Source of the DNA: Micromonospora sp. C95
GTDB lineage: Bacteria > Actinomycetota > Actinomycetes > Mycobacteriales > Micromonosporaceae
Assembly (NCBI RefSeq): GCF_018070465.1
Contig: NZ_JAGPXT010000004.1
Coordinates: forward strand, 186,001 to 250,000
DNA: 64,000 nt
Direction: 5' to 3'
Shown piece after piece: positions 8,320 to 16,801 of this stretch. The translations under genes were made by a program, and so were the position numbers. Position 1 is the first letter of the stretch. Each line of letters opens with the position of its first letter. A model generated the notes under the pieces. The model was not told where the DNA came from. It did not search any database and saw only the letters and a program-made list of their open reading frames with translations.

Positions 8320-10445
8320 CGGGTGTCGTCCTTCTGGGCGGGAGCGGTCGGTGCGGTGCCGCCCGACAGGTCGGCGGGCACGTTCTGGACGGTCAGGGCG
8401 ACCGGCTCGGCGCCGCCCTGACCCGGTGACCCGGCGTCGGTCGGCCCGGACGCGCCCGGCCCGGTCGACGGCGACGCCGCGGCGACCGGGCGCAGGGTGA
8501 GCACGTGCGCGGGTTGCAGGTACGGGTCGAGCCGGACCGCGTTGCGCTGCCCCCAGTCGTAGCGGGCCCCGGTCAGCTCGTCGTGCACGGTGAACCGGTC
8601 GTGCCAGTCCAGACCGAGCGCCGGCATGTCCAGGGTGGTGTTGCCCCACTGCACGGTGTGCGAGTCGAACGAGCAGACGACCAGCACCGTGTTCCCGGTT
8701 TCCGGATCACGCTTGGACCAGCACAGCAGGGCCGGGTTGTCGATATCGTGGAAGACCAGGTTCCGCAGCCGGCGCAGGGCCGGATTCTCCCGGCGTACCC
8801 GGTTCAGGGTGGTGATGAACGGCGCCAGCGAGCGGCCCCGCGCCTCGGCACCGGCCCAGTCCCGGGGCCGCAGCTCGTACTTCTCGTTGTCGAGGTACTC
8901 CTCCGCGCCGGGGCGCGCCACGTGCTCGAACAGCTCGTACCCGGCGTACATGCCCCACGACGGGGAGAGCAGCGCGGCCAGCACCGCCCGGATCTTGAAC
9001 ATCGGCGGCCCGCCGTGCTGCAACGAGGCGTGCAGGATGTCCGGCGTGTTGGGCCAGAAGTTCGGTCGCATGTAGTCGGCCGCCGCCACCAGCTCCGTGC
9101 AGTACTCCCGCATCTCCGCCGCCGAGGTCCGCCAGGTGAAGTACGTGTACGACTGGGTGAAGCCGACCTTGGCCAGCCCGTGCATCATCGCCGGCCGGGT
9201 GAACGCCTCGGCGAGGAAGAGCACGTCCGGGTCGACCCGCTTGACCTCCCAGATCAGCCAGTGCCAGAAGTCGACGGGCTTGGTGTGCGGGTTGTCCACC
9301 CGGAAGATCTTCACGCCCTCGCCGACCCAGTGCCGCACCACCCGCAGCACCTCGGCGCGGATGCCCTCCGGGTCGTTGTCGAAGTTCAGCGGGTAGATGT
9401 CCTGGTACTTCTTCGGCGGGTTCTCCGCGTACGCGATGCTGCCGTCGGCCCGGGTGGTGAACCACTCCGGATGCTCGGTCACCCACGGGTGGTCCGGCGC
9501 GCACTGCAACGCCAGGTCCATCGCCACCTCCAGGCCCGCCTCGGCGGCGGCGGCGACGAAGTCCCGGAAGTCCTCCGGCGTACCCAGATCGGGGTGGATG
9601 GCGTCGTGCCCGCCCTCGGCCGCGCCGATCGCCCACGGCGAACCCACGTCGTCCGGCCCGGCGAGCAGGCTGTTGTTCGGGCCCTTGCGGTTGACCCGGC
9701 CGATCGGGTGGATCGGCGGCAGATAGAGCACGTCGAAACCCATCGCCGCGACGCCCGGCAGCCGCTCGGTGGCGGTGGCGAAGGTGCCGGAGCGGGCCGG
9801 CGCGTCCACGGTCGCCGGCACCGCCCCCTCGGAGCGGGGAAAGAACTCGTACCAGGCGGAGAAGAGGGCCCGCTCGCGGTCGGTCCAGAGGCGGTACTCC
9901 TCGCCGGTGGTGACCAGCTCACGCACCGGATGCGCCCAGAGCAGGTCGGCCAGGTCCAGTGCCGGGCTCACCCGCTGCGGCAGCGGCCGCTTGGCGTCAC
10001 CCAGGGCCTTCGCGGCCGTCTTGAGGCGGGCCCGCTCGGCCTTCGGCACCAGTTTGGTCGCAGCGTTGAGCACGCGTACGCCCTCGGCCAGGTCGTTGGC
10101 CAGCTCGGCCGGCCCCTGGCCGGCGGCGATCTTCTTGGTGACCGCGTTGTGCCAGGTCAGGTAGGGGTCGCTGAACGCCTCAACGGTGAACATCCACTCG
10201 CCCACCGCGTCCGGCACGATGGTGGCGTGCCACCGGTCCTGGCCGGGTTCACCCGGACGCATCCGGGTGAACGGGCGGGCCACCCCGTCCGGGCCGAGCC
10301 ACACCACGTTGCAGCCGAGCGCGTCGTGCCCCTCGCGGTAGGCGCGCGCCGACACCGGCACCACCTCGCCGACCACCGCACGAGCCGGGTAGCGACCGCA
10401 GGAGACGACGGGGGAGACGTCTTCGATCGGGAACCGTCCGCTCAC
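8307..10445 (-). CDS. glgE: Maltosyltransferase GlgE (alpha-1,4-glucan:maltose-1-phosphate)
   Basis: GlgE (712 aa) transfers maltosyl units from maltose-1-phosphate to the non-reducing end of alpha-1,4-glucan, a GH13 subfamily 3 reaction characteristic of actinobacteria. The N-terminal domain contains [15 protein letters not shown]. Catalytic motifs are [12 protein letters not shown] with the nucleophile D384 and FLAEAFTRP with the acid/base E413; these correspond to D394 and E423 of the Streptomyces coelicolor enzyme. [12 protein letters not shown] is also typical. After the last conserved motif (HVLTLRPV) there is a low-complexity Ser/Pro/Gly tail of about 60 residues, which could have evolved to overlap glgB. 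Transcribed with glgB. No treS or maltokinase gene is in view, so maltose-1-P would have to come from the GlgC-GlgA(GlgM) genes nearby or from elsewhere. Confidence 0.97.
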   Translation of the reverse strand: MSGRFPIEDVSPVVSCGRYPARAVVGEVVPVSARAYREGHDALGCNVVWLGPDGVARPFTRMRPGEPGQDRWHATIVPDAVGEWMFTVEAFSDPYLTWHNAVTKKIAAGQGPAELANDLAEGVRVLNAATKLVPKAERARLKTAAKALGDAKRPLPQRVSPALDLADLLWAHPVRELVTTGEEYRLWTDRERALFSAWYEFFPRSEGAVPATVDAPARSGTFATATERLPGVAAMGFDVLYLPPIHPIGRVNRKGPNNSLLAGPDDVGSPWAIGAAEGGHDAIHPDLGTPEDFRDFVAAAAEAGLEVAMDLALQCAPDHPWVTEHPEWFTTRADGSIAYAENPPKKYQDIYPLNFDNDPEGIRAEVLRVVRHWVGEGVKIFRVDNPHTKPVDFWHWLIWEVKRVDPDVLFLAEAFTRPAMMHGLAKVGFTQSYTYFTWRTSAAEMREYCTELVAAADYMRPNFWPNTPDILHASLQHGGPPMFKIRAVLAALLSPSWGMYAGYELFEHVARPGAEEYLDNEKYELRPRDWAGAEARGRSLAPFITTLNRVRRENPALRRLRNLVFHDIDNPALLCWSKRDPETGNTVLVVCSFDSHTVQWGNTTLDMPALGLDWHDRFTVHDELTGARYDWGQRNAVRLDPYLQPAHVLTLRPVAAASPSTGPGASGPTDAGSPGQGGAEPVALTVQNVPADLSGGTAPTAPAQKDDTRWTS

Positions 10446-10511
10446 CGCCCCAACCTACTGCCCGAGATCCCCTCGCGCTCGGCTGACCGTCGCCCGCGTC
10501 CACTGATCCCT

Positions 10512-10578
10512 GCACTTTCGGGGATGCTGCTGCCTCGTCCGCGCACCGCGCCGGAGGCAGCATCATCCCTGAAGTTGC
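10512..10578. repeat. Intergenic palindrome, type A (copy 1)
   Basis: The arms 10512-10536 and 10554-10578 are 25 bp each and pair with about four mismatches around a 17-nt loop. The outer half reads (A)ACTTC and the inner half CTGCTGCCTC. It lies between the divergent starts of glgE (10445) and the nucleotidyltransferase (10635), so it is not at the 3' end of any gene and cannot be an ordinary terminator. Its right arm matches the left arm of copy 2 (11548-11572) as an inverted repeat at 24 of 25 positions. Confidence 0.85.
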
Positions 10579-10634
10579 GCGGCGCGTGAGTCTGGCACGC
10601 GGGCGGGTGGTGTTCTCCGGGTAGCGTGCCGGGC

Positions 10635-11309
10635 ATGATCGAACTGGTCGAGCGGCACACGGTGCTGGCCGTCGTGGTCGGCTCGCGGGCGTACGGGCTG
10701 CACGGCCCGGATTCCGACCACGACCGGCGCGGCGTGTACGTGGCACCGACCCGCGCCTTCTGGCGGCTGGAGAAGCCACCCACCCACCTCGACGGGCCGG
10801 CGGCGGAGCAGTTCTCCTGGGAGTTCGAACGCTTCTGCGAGCTGGCCCTGCAGAGCAACCCGACGGTGCTGGAGGTGCTCTGGTCCCCGCTTGTCGAGAC
10901 GATCACCGAGGACGGGCGACAGTTGCTGGCCGCTCGGCGGGCGTTCCTGTCACGGCGGGTGGCCCAGACGTACGGCGGCTACGCCCGGGACCAGCTCGAC
11001 CGGGTGGCGGCCCGCCGCGAACGTACCGGCGAGACGAACCACAAGCAGGCCATGCACATGATCCGACTGCTGATCGCCGGGGTCCACGTGCTGCGCACCG
11101 GCGAGATCCTGGTGGATGTACGGCACCTGCGTGACCGGCTGCTCGCGGTGCGCCGAGGCGAGCTGCCCTGGGAGTCGGTCACCGGTTGGGTCGAGGACCT
11201 GCAAGCGGAACTCGCCGACGCGGTCGCCACCACCACGCTGCCGGAACAACCCGACCGGGACGCCGTGGACCGACTGCTGACCGCCGTACGGGAGAGGAAC
11301 CTGCGGTGA
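10635..11309 (+). CDS. Nucleotidyltransferase domain protein (Pol beta superfamily)
   Basis: A 224-aa protein with the nucleotidyltransferase signature GSRAYGLHGPDSDHD near residues 16-30: a GS followed by D-x-D, the metal-binding acidic pair. The Y-G-L-x-x-P-x-S-D-x-D form is shared with predicted nucleotidyltransferases found beside phage-type and stress genes, and also with the bacterial YcgL-like family. The middle contains EQFSWEFERFCELALQSNPTVLEVLW and the C-terminus is helical. ATG 10635 is preferred; GTG 10626 in frame is possible. The stop overlaps the next start as GTGA. The two genes lie between inverted palindromes (10512-10578 and 11548-11607), suggesting they entered as a unit. 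The substrate is unknown. Confidence 0.8.
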   Translation: MIELVERHTVLAVVVGSRAYGLHGPDSDHDRRGVYVAPTRAFWRLEKPPTHLDGPAAEQFSWEFERFCELALQSNPTVLEVLWSPLVETITEDGRQLLAARRAFLSRRVAQTYGGYARDQLDRVAARRERTGETNHKQAMHMIRLLIAGVHVLRTGEILVDVRHLRDRLLAVRRGELPWESVTGWVEDLQAELADAVATTTLPEQPDRDAVDRLLTAVRERNLR

Positions 11310-11521
11310 CCGTCGACGTGCCGGCGTGGGCCGCGCCGCCAAAGCGGGAGGCCGAGCACGGGCCGCTGCCTGCCGGGGCCGCCGAACGACTCGCCGTCGA
11401 CGTGCCGCGACTGCGCGCCGAGATGGAAGCGGCCCGGGACGCGACGTCGCTGCCCGACCAGCCCGATCCGGCCGCCGTGGACGCCCTGCACGACCTGGTC
11501 GTACGCACCCGCCTGGCCTGA
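11306..11521 (+). CDS. Truncated C-terminal paralogue of the preceding nucleotidyltransferase (71 aa)
   Basis: This 71-aa product starts at GTG 11306, overlapping the stop of the preceding gene (GTGA), a normal coupled arrangement. Its last 36 residues (LRAEMEAARDATSLPDQPDPAAVDALHDLVVRTRLA region) match the last 36 of the preceding protein (LQAELADAVATTTLPEQPDRDAVDRLL region) at roughly 40%. It has no nucleotidyltransferase core. I read it as the tail of a second tandem copy that has lost its catalytic part by internal deletion, or as a stand-alone helical partner. It could be translated, because the start is coupled. The sequence similarity is visible; the deletion is inference. Confidence 0.55.
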   Translation: MTVDVPAWAAPPKREAEHGPLPAGAAERLAVDVPRLRAEMEAARDATSLPDQPDPAAVDALHDLVVRTRLA

Positions 11522-11547
11522 GCCCGCCGGTTGGTCGTTGGTTGCGC

Positions 11548-11607
11548 GCAACTTCAGGGATGTTGCTGCCTCCGGCGCTGGTGAGGCAGCAGTTTCCCCG
11601 AAGTTGT
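11548..11607. repeat. Intergenic palindrome, type A (copy 2)
   Basis: The arms 11548-11572 and 11583-11607 pair over about 25 bp with a 10-nt loop and a few mismatches. The same elements recur as at 10512: outer AACTTC, then GGGGA or AGGGA, then CTGCTGCCTC inside. It follows the truncated paralogue by 26 bp. The left arm is nearly the exact inverse of the right arm of copy 1, so the nucleotidyltransferase cassette lies between inverted repeats. Confidence 0.85.
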
Positions 11608-11767
11608 GACGATCAAGCGATCCGGCTGGTCGAGAAGCGAGGGTGGGCGCAGTTGCGAGAGTCGGGGTTCGCGCCTGGTGCGGCACATGCGTGGCCGGGG
11701 CGGCGCGACCTCCACCGCGCAGATGCCCACCGACGCCCTGATGGCGCTGTTGCGCGGTGAGCGGTAA
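11606..11767 (+). pseudogene. Short antitoxin-like remnant (53 aa)
   Basis: From GTG 11606 the frame reads 53 residues to TAA 11765-11767. The last 25 or so, RLVRHMRGRGGATSTAQMPT and then DALMALLRGER, resemble the C-terminal tail of type II antitoxins that end in TDEIMALTRGE-like sequence. The first half (VTIKRSGWSRSEGG) does not look like an antitoxin DNA-binding domain, and the start overlaps the palindrome at 11548-11607. I therefore read it as the broken end of an antitoxin gene whose N-terminus was lost when the palindrome arrived. No toxin gene is next to it. This call is tentative. Confidence 0.28.
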
Positions 11768-11798
11768 GGACGGGAGAAGTAACCCTTCCTTCCTTACC
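11763..11798. terminator. Hairpin shared by two convergent ends
   Basis: GGTAAGGA (11763-11770) pairs with TCCTTACC (11791-11798) across a 20-nt loop. The stop of the rightward antitoxin-like frame (TAA 11765) and the stop of leftward glgA (11794-11796) sit in the two arms, so the stem contains both stop codons. It could end transcription in both directions. Confidence 0.5.
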
Positions 11799-12990
11799 CG
11801 CGCAGCGAGCGGTAGAGGTCGAGGGTGCGGGCGGCGATCGCGTCCCAGGAGAAGTGTTCGACGGCGCGGTGCCGGCCGGCCCGGCCGAGCGCCGCCGCCC
11901 GCTCGGGGGCGGCGAGCAGTTCGTTCAGCCGGGCCGCCAGGTCGGCCTCGAAGCGTGCCGGGTCGACGGGCGTGCTGTCGGTGGCCTGCTCGATCGGGAC
12001 GAGCAGGCCGGTCTCGCCGTCGGCGACCACCTCGGGGATGCCGCCGGTGGCGGTCGCCACCACCGCCGTCTCGCAGGCCATCGCCTCCAGGTTGACGATG
12101 CCCATCGGCTCGTACACCGACGGGCAGACGAAGATCGTCGCGTGGGTGAGCACCTGGATCACCTCGGACTTGGGCAGCATCTCCGCCACCCAGACCACCC
12201 CGGACCGGCCGGCCCGCAACTCGGCGACCAGGCCCTCCACCTCGGCGGCGATCTCCGGCGTGTCCGGCGCGCCGGCCAGCAGCACCAGCTGGGTGTCCGC
12301 CGGCAGCTCCCGGGCGGCCCGCAGCAGGTGCGGCAGGCCCTTCTGCCGGGTGATCCGCCCGACGTAGACCACGCTGGGCAGGGCCGGGTCGATGCCGAGT
12401 CGCGCCAGCACGTCGGTGCCCGGGTCCGGGGCGTACTGCGCGGTGTCGATGCCGTTGTAGATCACGTGCACCCGGTCCGGATCGACCGACGGGTACGCGG
12501 CCAGCACGTCCCGACGCATCCCCGCGCTGACCGCCACGATTGCGTCCGCCGACTCGTACGCGGTGCGCTCACACCACGAGGAGAGCGCGTAGCCGCCGCC
12601 GAGCTGCTCGGCCTTCCACGGTCGCAGCGGCTCCAGGCTGTGCGCGGTCACCACGTGCGGCACCCCGTACAGCAGCTTCGCGGTGTGCCCGGCCAGGTTG
12701 GCGTACCAGGTGTGGCTGTGCACCACGTCGGCACCGGCACACCCGGCGGCCATCTCCAGATCCACGCCCATGGTGCGCAGCGCGGCGTTCGCGCCGGTCA
12801 GGGCCGGCGGGTCGGCGTACGCCCGAACCCCCGGCTCGGTACGCGGCGCGCCGAAGCAGTGCACCCGCACGTCGGTGATCCGGCGCAGCTCCCGGGCCAG
12901 GTACTCGACGTGCACCCCGGCGCCCCCGTAGACCTCCGGCGGGTACTCCCGGGTCAGCAGGTCCACGCGCAGCCGTGCGGAGTCCGTCAT
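11794..12990 (-). CDS. glgA: Glycogen synthase, GlgM type (ADP-glucose-dependent glucosyltransferase)
   Basis: A 398-aa GT4 enzyme. It begins LRVDLLTREYPPEVYGGAGVHVEYLARELRR, with the glycine-rich loop typical of actinobacterial GlgA. The C-terminal half contains YVGRITRQKGLPHLLRAA and PSVYEPMGIVNLEAMA, where the two glutamates form the EX7E motif that binds ADP-glucose. In Mycobacterium the orthologue of this length (about 390 aa; GlgM) mainly makes maltose-1-phosphate from ADP-glucose and glucose-1-phosphate, which GlgE then uses. Its location between glgE-glgB and glgC fits that role. I prefer ATG 12990 to the in-frame GTG 12999. It is divergent from glgC with a 95-bp gap. Whether it makes maltose-1-P rather than elongating glycogen cannot be told from the sequence. 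Confidence 0.93.
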   Translation of the reverse strand: MTDSARLRVDLLTREYPPEVYGGAGVHVEYLARELRRITDVRVHCFGAPRTEPGVRAYADPPALTGANAALRTMGVDLEMAAGCAGADVVHSHTWYANLAGHTAKLLYGVPHVVTAHSLEPLRPWKAEQLGGGYALSSWCERTAYESADAIVAVSAGMRRDVLAAYPSVDPDRVHVIYNGIDTAQYAPDPGTDVLARLGIDPALPSVVYVGRITRQKGLPHLLRAARELPADTQLVLLAGAPDTPEIAAEVEGLVAELRAGRSGVVWVAEMLPKSEVIQVLTHATIFVCPSVYEPMGIVNLEAMACETAVVATATGGIPEVVADGETGLLVPIEQATDSTPVDPARFEADLAARLNELLAAPERAAALGRAGRHRAVEHFSWDAIAARTLDLYRSLRG

Positions 12991-13085
12991 GCCCGGCACC
13001 CTAGTGCAGAATCCGGCGCCGTACCCGGCGCGGAACTGTGCCCGTACGAGTGGTGAACCGGCAGCGGTATGGATAGCGTCTGTTC

Positions 13086-14318
13086 ATGGCTGCCAAGGTG
13101 CTCGCGATCGTCCTGGCCGGCGGAGAGGGCAAGCGCCTGATGCCGTTGACCACGGACCGGGCCAAGCCGGCCGTCCCGTTCGGCGGGATGTACCGCATGG
13201 TCGACTTCGTCCTCTCCAACCTGGCCAACGCCGGCTATCTGAAGATCGTCGTGTTGACCCAGTACAAATCCCACTCCCTCGACCGGCACATCACCAAGAC
13301 CTGGCGGATGTCGACGCTGCTCGGCAACTACGTCACCCCGGTGCCCGCGCAGCAGCGCCGTGGCCCCTGGTGGTTCGCCGGCTCCGCCGACGCGATCTAC
13401 CAGAGCTTCAACCTGATCTACGACGAGCAACCCGACTACGTGATCGTCTTCGGTGCCGACCACATCTACCGGATGGACCCCCGGCAGATGGTGGAGGACC
13501 ACATCGCCTCCGGTGCCGGGGTGACCGTCGCCGGCATCCGGCAGCCGCTGTCGACGGCCGACCAGTTCGGCGTCATCGAGGTCGGCGAGGACGGCCGACG
13601 GATCCGGGCCTTCCGGGAGAAGCCCACCGACGCCCTCGGCCTGCCCGACGCCCCCGACGAGATCTACGCCTCGATGGGCAACTACGTCTTCACCACCCGG
13701 GCGCTGATCGACGCGGTCGAACACGACGCCGACGACAAGACCAGCAAGCACGACATGGGCGGCAGCATCATCCCGATGCTGGTCGAGCGCGGCGAGGCAA
13801 ACGTCTACGACTTCCGCGACAACGAGGTGCCCGGCAGCACCGACCGGGACCGCGGCTACTGGCGCGACGTGGGAACCCTCGACTCGTTCTACGACGCGCA
13901 CATGGATCTGATCAACGTCCACCCGGTGTTCAACCTCTACAACTTCGACTGGCCGATCTACACCGAGCAGCCGCCGTTCCCGCCGGCCAAGTTCGTGCAC
14001 CAGTGGGGGGAGCGGGTCGGCCGGGCGGTCGCCTCGATGGTCTCGCCCGGCGCGGTGATCTCCGGATCGCTTGTGGAGAACTCGGTCGTCTCGCCGAAGG
14101 TGAAGGTCCACTCCTGGGCCCACGTGGACGGCTCGGTACTCATGGAAGGTGTCGAGATCGGCCGGCACGCGGTGGTCCGCCGGGCCATCCTCGACAAGAA
14201 CGTCTACGTGCCCGAGGGCGCCGAGATCGGAGTGGACCTGGAACGGGACCGGCAGCGCTACACGGTCTCCGACAACGGCATCGTGGTCATCGGCAAAGGA
14301 CAGAAGGTGGAACCGTGA
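13086..14318 (+). CDS. glgC: Glucose-1-phosphate adenylyltransferase GlgC
   Basis: GlgC (410 aa) makes ADP-glucose from ATP and glucose-1-phosphate, the first committed step to glycogen. The N-terminus has [29 protein letters not shown], the nucleotidyltransferase loop with the activator and substrate lysine. [13 protein letters not shown] gives the metal-binding Asp, and FREKPTD the glucose-1-P site. The C-terminal left-handed beta-helix starts near residue 300 with [18 protein letters not shown], where allosteric effectors act. The start is ATG 13086. It is followed at 58 bp by pgm on the same strand, so the two are likely co-transcribed, which is consistent with Pgm supplying glucose-1-P. 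Confidence 0.96.
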   Translation: MAAKVLAIVLAGGEGKRLMPLTTDRAKPAVPFGGMYRMVDFVLSNLANAGYLKIVVLTQYKSHSLDRHITKTWRMSTLLGNYVTPVPAQQRRGPWWFAGSADAIYQSFNLIYDEQPDYVIVFGADHIYRMDPRQMVEDHIASGAGVTVAGIRQPLSTADQFGVIEVGEDGRRIRAFREKPTDALGLPDAPDEIYASMGNYVFTTRALIDAVEHDADDKTSKHDMGGSIIPMLVERGEANVYDFRDNEVPGSTDRDRGYWRDVGTLDSFYDAHMDLINVHPVFNLYNFDWPIYTEQPPFPPAKFVHQWGERVGRAVASMVSPGAVISGSLVENSVVSPKVKVHSWAHVDGSVLMEGVEIGRHAVVRRAILDKNVYVPEGAEIGVDLERDRQRYTVSDNGIVVIGKGQKVEP

Positions 14319-14376
14319 GCGCGAGGAGTGCAGCGCAGCGGAGCCCCGCAGTCGCGAACGAAAGGTCAATACAGCC
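14319..14376 (+). other. 58-bp glgC-pgm spacer carrying an iterative GCGCAG/GCGAG-rich motif
   Basis: The spacer begins right after the glgC stop (the GTGA of this stop is followed by GCGCGAGGAGTGCAGCG) and continues CAGCGGAGCCCCGCAGTCGCG and AACGAAAGGTC before the pgm GTG. GAAAGG about 13 nt before the start is the only RBS-like element. I recall similar sequence next to starts in Micromonospora genomes, but cannot check this here. See the finding for what a search should show. Confidence 0.4.
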
Positions 14377-16023
<1,647 letters not shown>

Positions 16024-16042
16024 CACGGCGGCGGAGCGGGTG

Positions 16043-16077
16043 CCCGGGTGTGGTGACGGTGAGTGACCCCACCCGGG
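16043..16077. terminator. Terminator-like hairpin between pgm and the secreted-protein gene
   Basis: CCCGGGTG (16043-16050) pairs with CACCCGGG (16070-16077), and the bases inside (TGG and CCC) extend the stem imperfectly. It lies between two convergent genes (pgm ending 16023, the next ending 16087), so it can serve both. Confidence 0.55.
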
Positions 16078-16086
16078 ACGCCGCTG

Positions 16087-16587
16087 TCACGATCCGGCGG
16101 GGCCGATGGACGTGGGGCGGAAGGTGTGTTCCCGACCGCAGTAGTCCGGCCTGATGCTGGGCCCGTCGAGAGACGTCCGGCAGACCTGAATGGTCACCCG
16201 GTCGATGCCCAGCACGGAGGCGTTGGAGCCGAGCACGAAGTCAAACCTCACCACTCCGTTGTCGACCCGCTGAGCTGCCTGGTCGACGGGGCGTTCGCCC
16301 GCGTACGCGATGTAGGTCGCAGTGGTGTAGCGACGGTCGTCGCGGCACGTGATCGGCTCGTTGGCACTGGGCCGGTCAACGACGACTCCGGTCAGCCGTG
16401 CCGCGCTGGTGGGCGCCGTGGAGCGCCATTCGAGCACGCCTTCGGTGTAGCCGTAGGTGCAGTTGTCTCCGGAGGGGACGGAAAAACGCTGGTAGATCGG
16501 GCTGGCGGCGGCGCTGCTGGCCAGGACGGTGGTGGCGAGAAGCGCGGCGGCGAGGACGGTCACCGCCCGCAGGAATGCGCGGGTCAT
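16087..16587 (-). CDS. Secreted protein of unknown function, 166 aa
   Basis: A signal peptide is clear: MTRAFLRAVTVLAAALLATTVLASSAAAS, with a likely cleavage after AAA-S around residue 28. The mature part of about 138 residues has six cysteines (in NCTYG, ITCRDDRRY, VCRTSLDG, DYCGREH among others) that could form disulfides. TTATYIAYAGERPVDQAAQRVDNGVVRFDFVLG is beta-rich. I do not recognise the family. The start has a good ribosome-binding site (GGAAGGAAGCAG before ATG). It is transcribed towards pgm, and its own promoter may sit in 16588-16800, downstream of the terminator of the next gene at 16625-16662. Confidence 0.75.
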   Translation of the reverse strand: MTRAFLRAVTVLAAALLATTVLASSAAASPIYQRFSVPSGDNCTYGYTEGVLEWRSTAPTSAARLTGVVVDRPSANEPITCRDDRRYTTATYIAYAGERPVDQAAQRVDNGVVRFDFVLGSNASVLGIDRVTIQVCRTSLDGPSIRPDYCGREHTFRPTSIGPAGS

Positions 16588-16624
16588 CTGCTTCCTTCCA
16601 GGCTGCTCGGGGTGCGGTGTGGCG

Positions 16625-16662
16625 AGTCAGGCTCCGACGGTCGCGGCCGTCGGAGCCTGACT
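16625..16662. terminator. Strong hairpin downstream of the CapD-like gene
   Basis: AGTCAGGCTCCGACGG (16625-16640) pairs perfectly with 16647-16662, a 16-bp stem with a 6-nt loop. It lies 140 bp past the stop of the leftward gene at 16802 and 38 bp before the start of the leftward secreted-protein gene, so it can separate the two transcripts. Confidence 0.8.
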
Positions 16663-16801
16663 GGGACGGGCCACCGGCACCGGGTACGAATTGAGTGAAG
16701 TATATCGATGGATAGGGGAGACCGGCAGACTCAGGTTGTCGGTGAGAGGCCGGACCGCCGTACCGGAGTCGTTCAGTCGCGGCCTGGCGGTGTGGTCGTG
16801 G

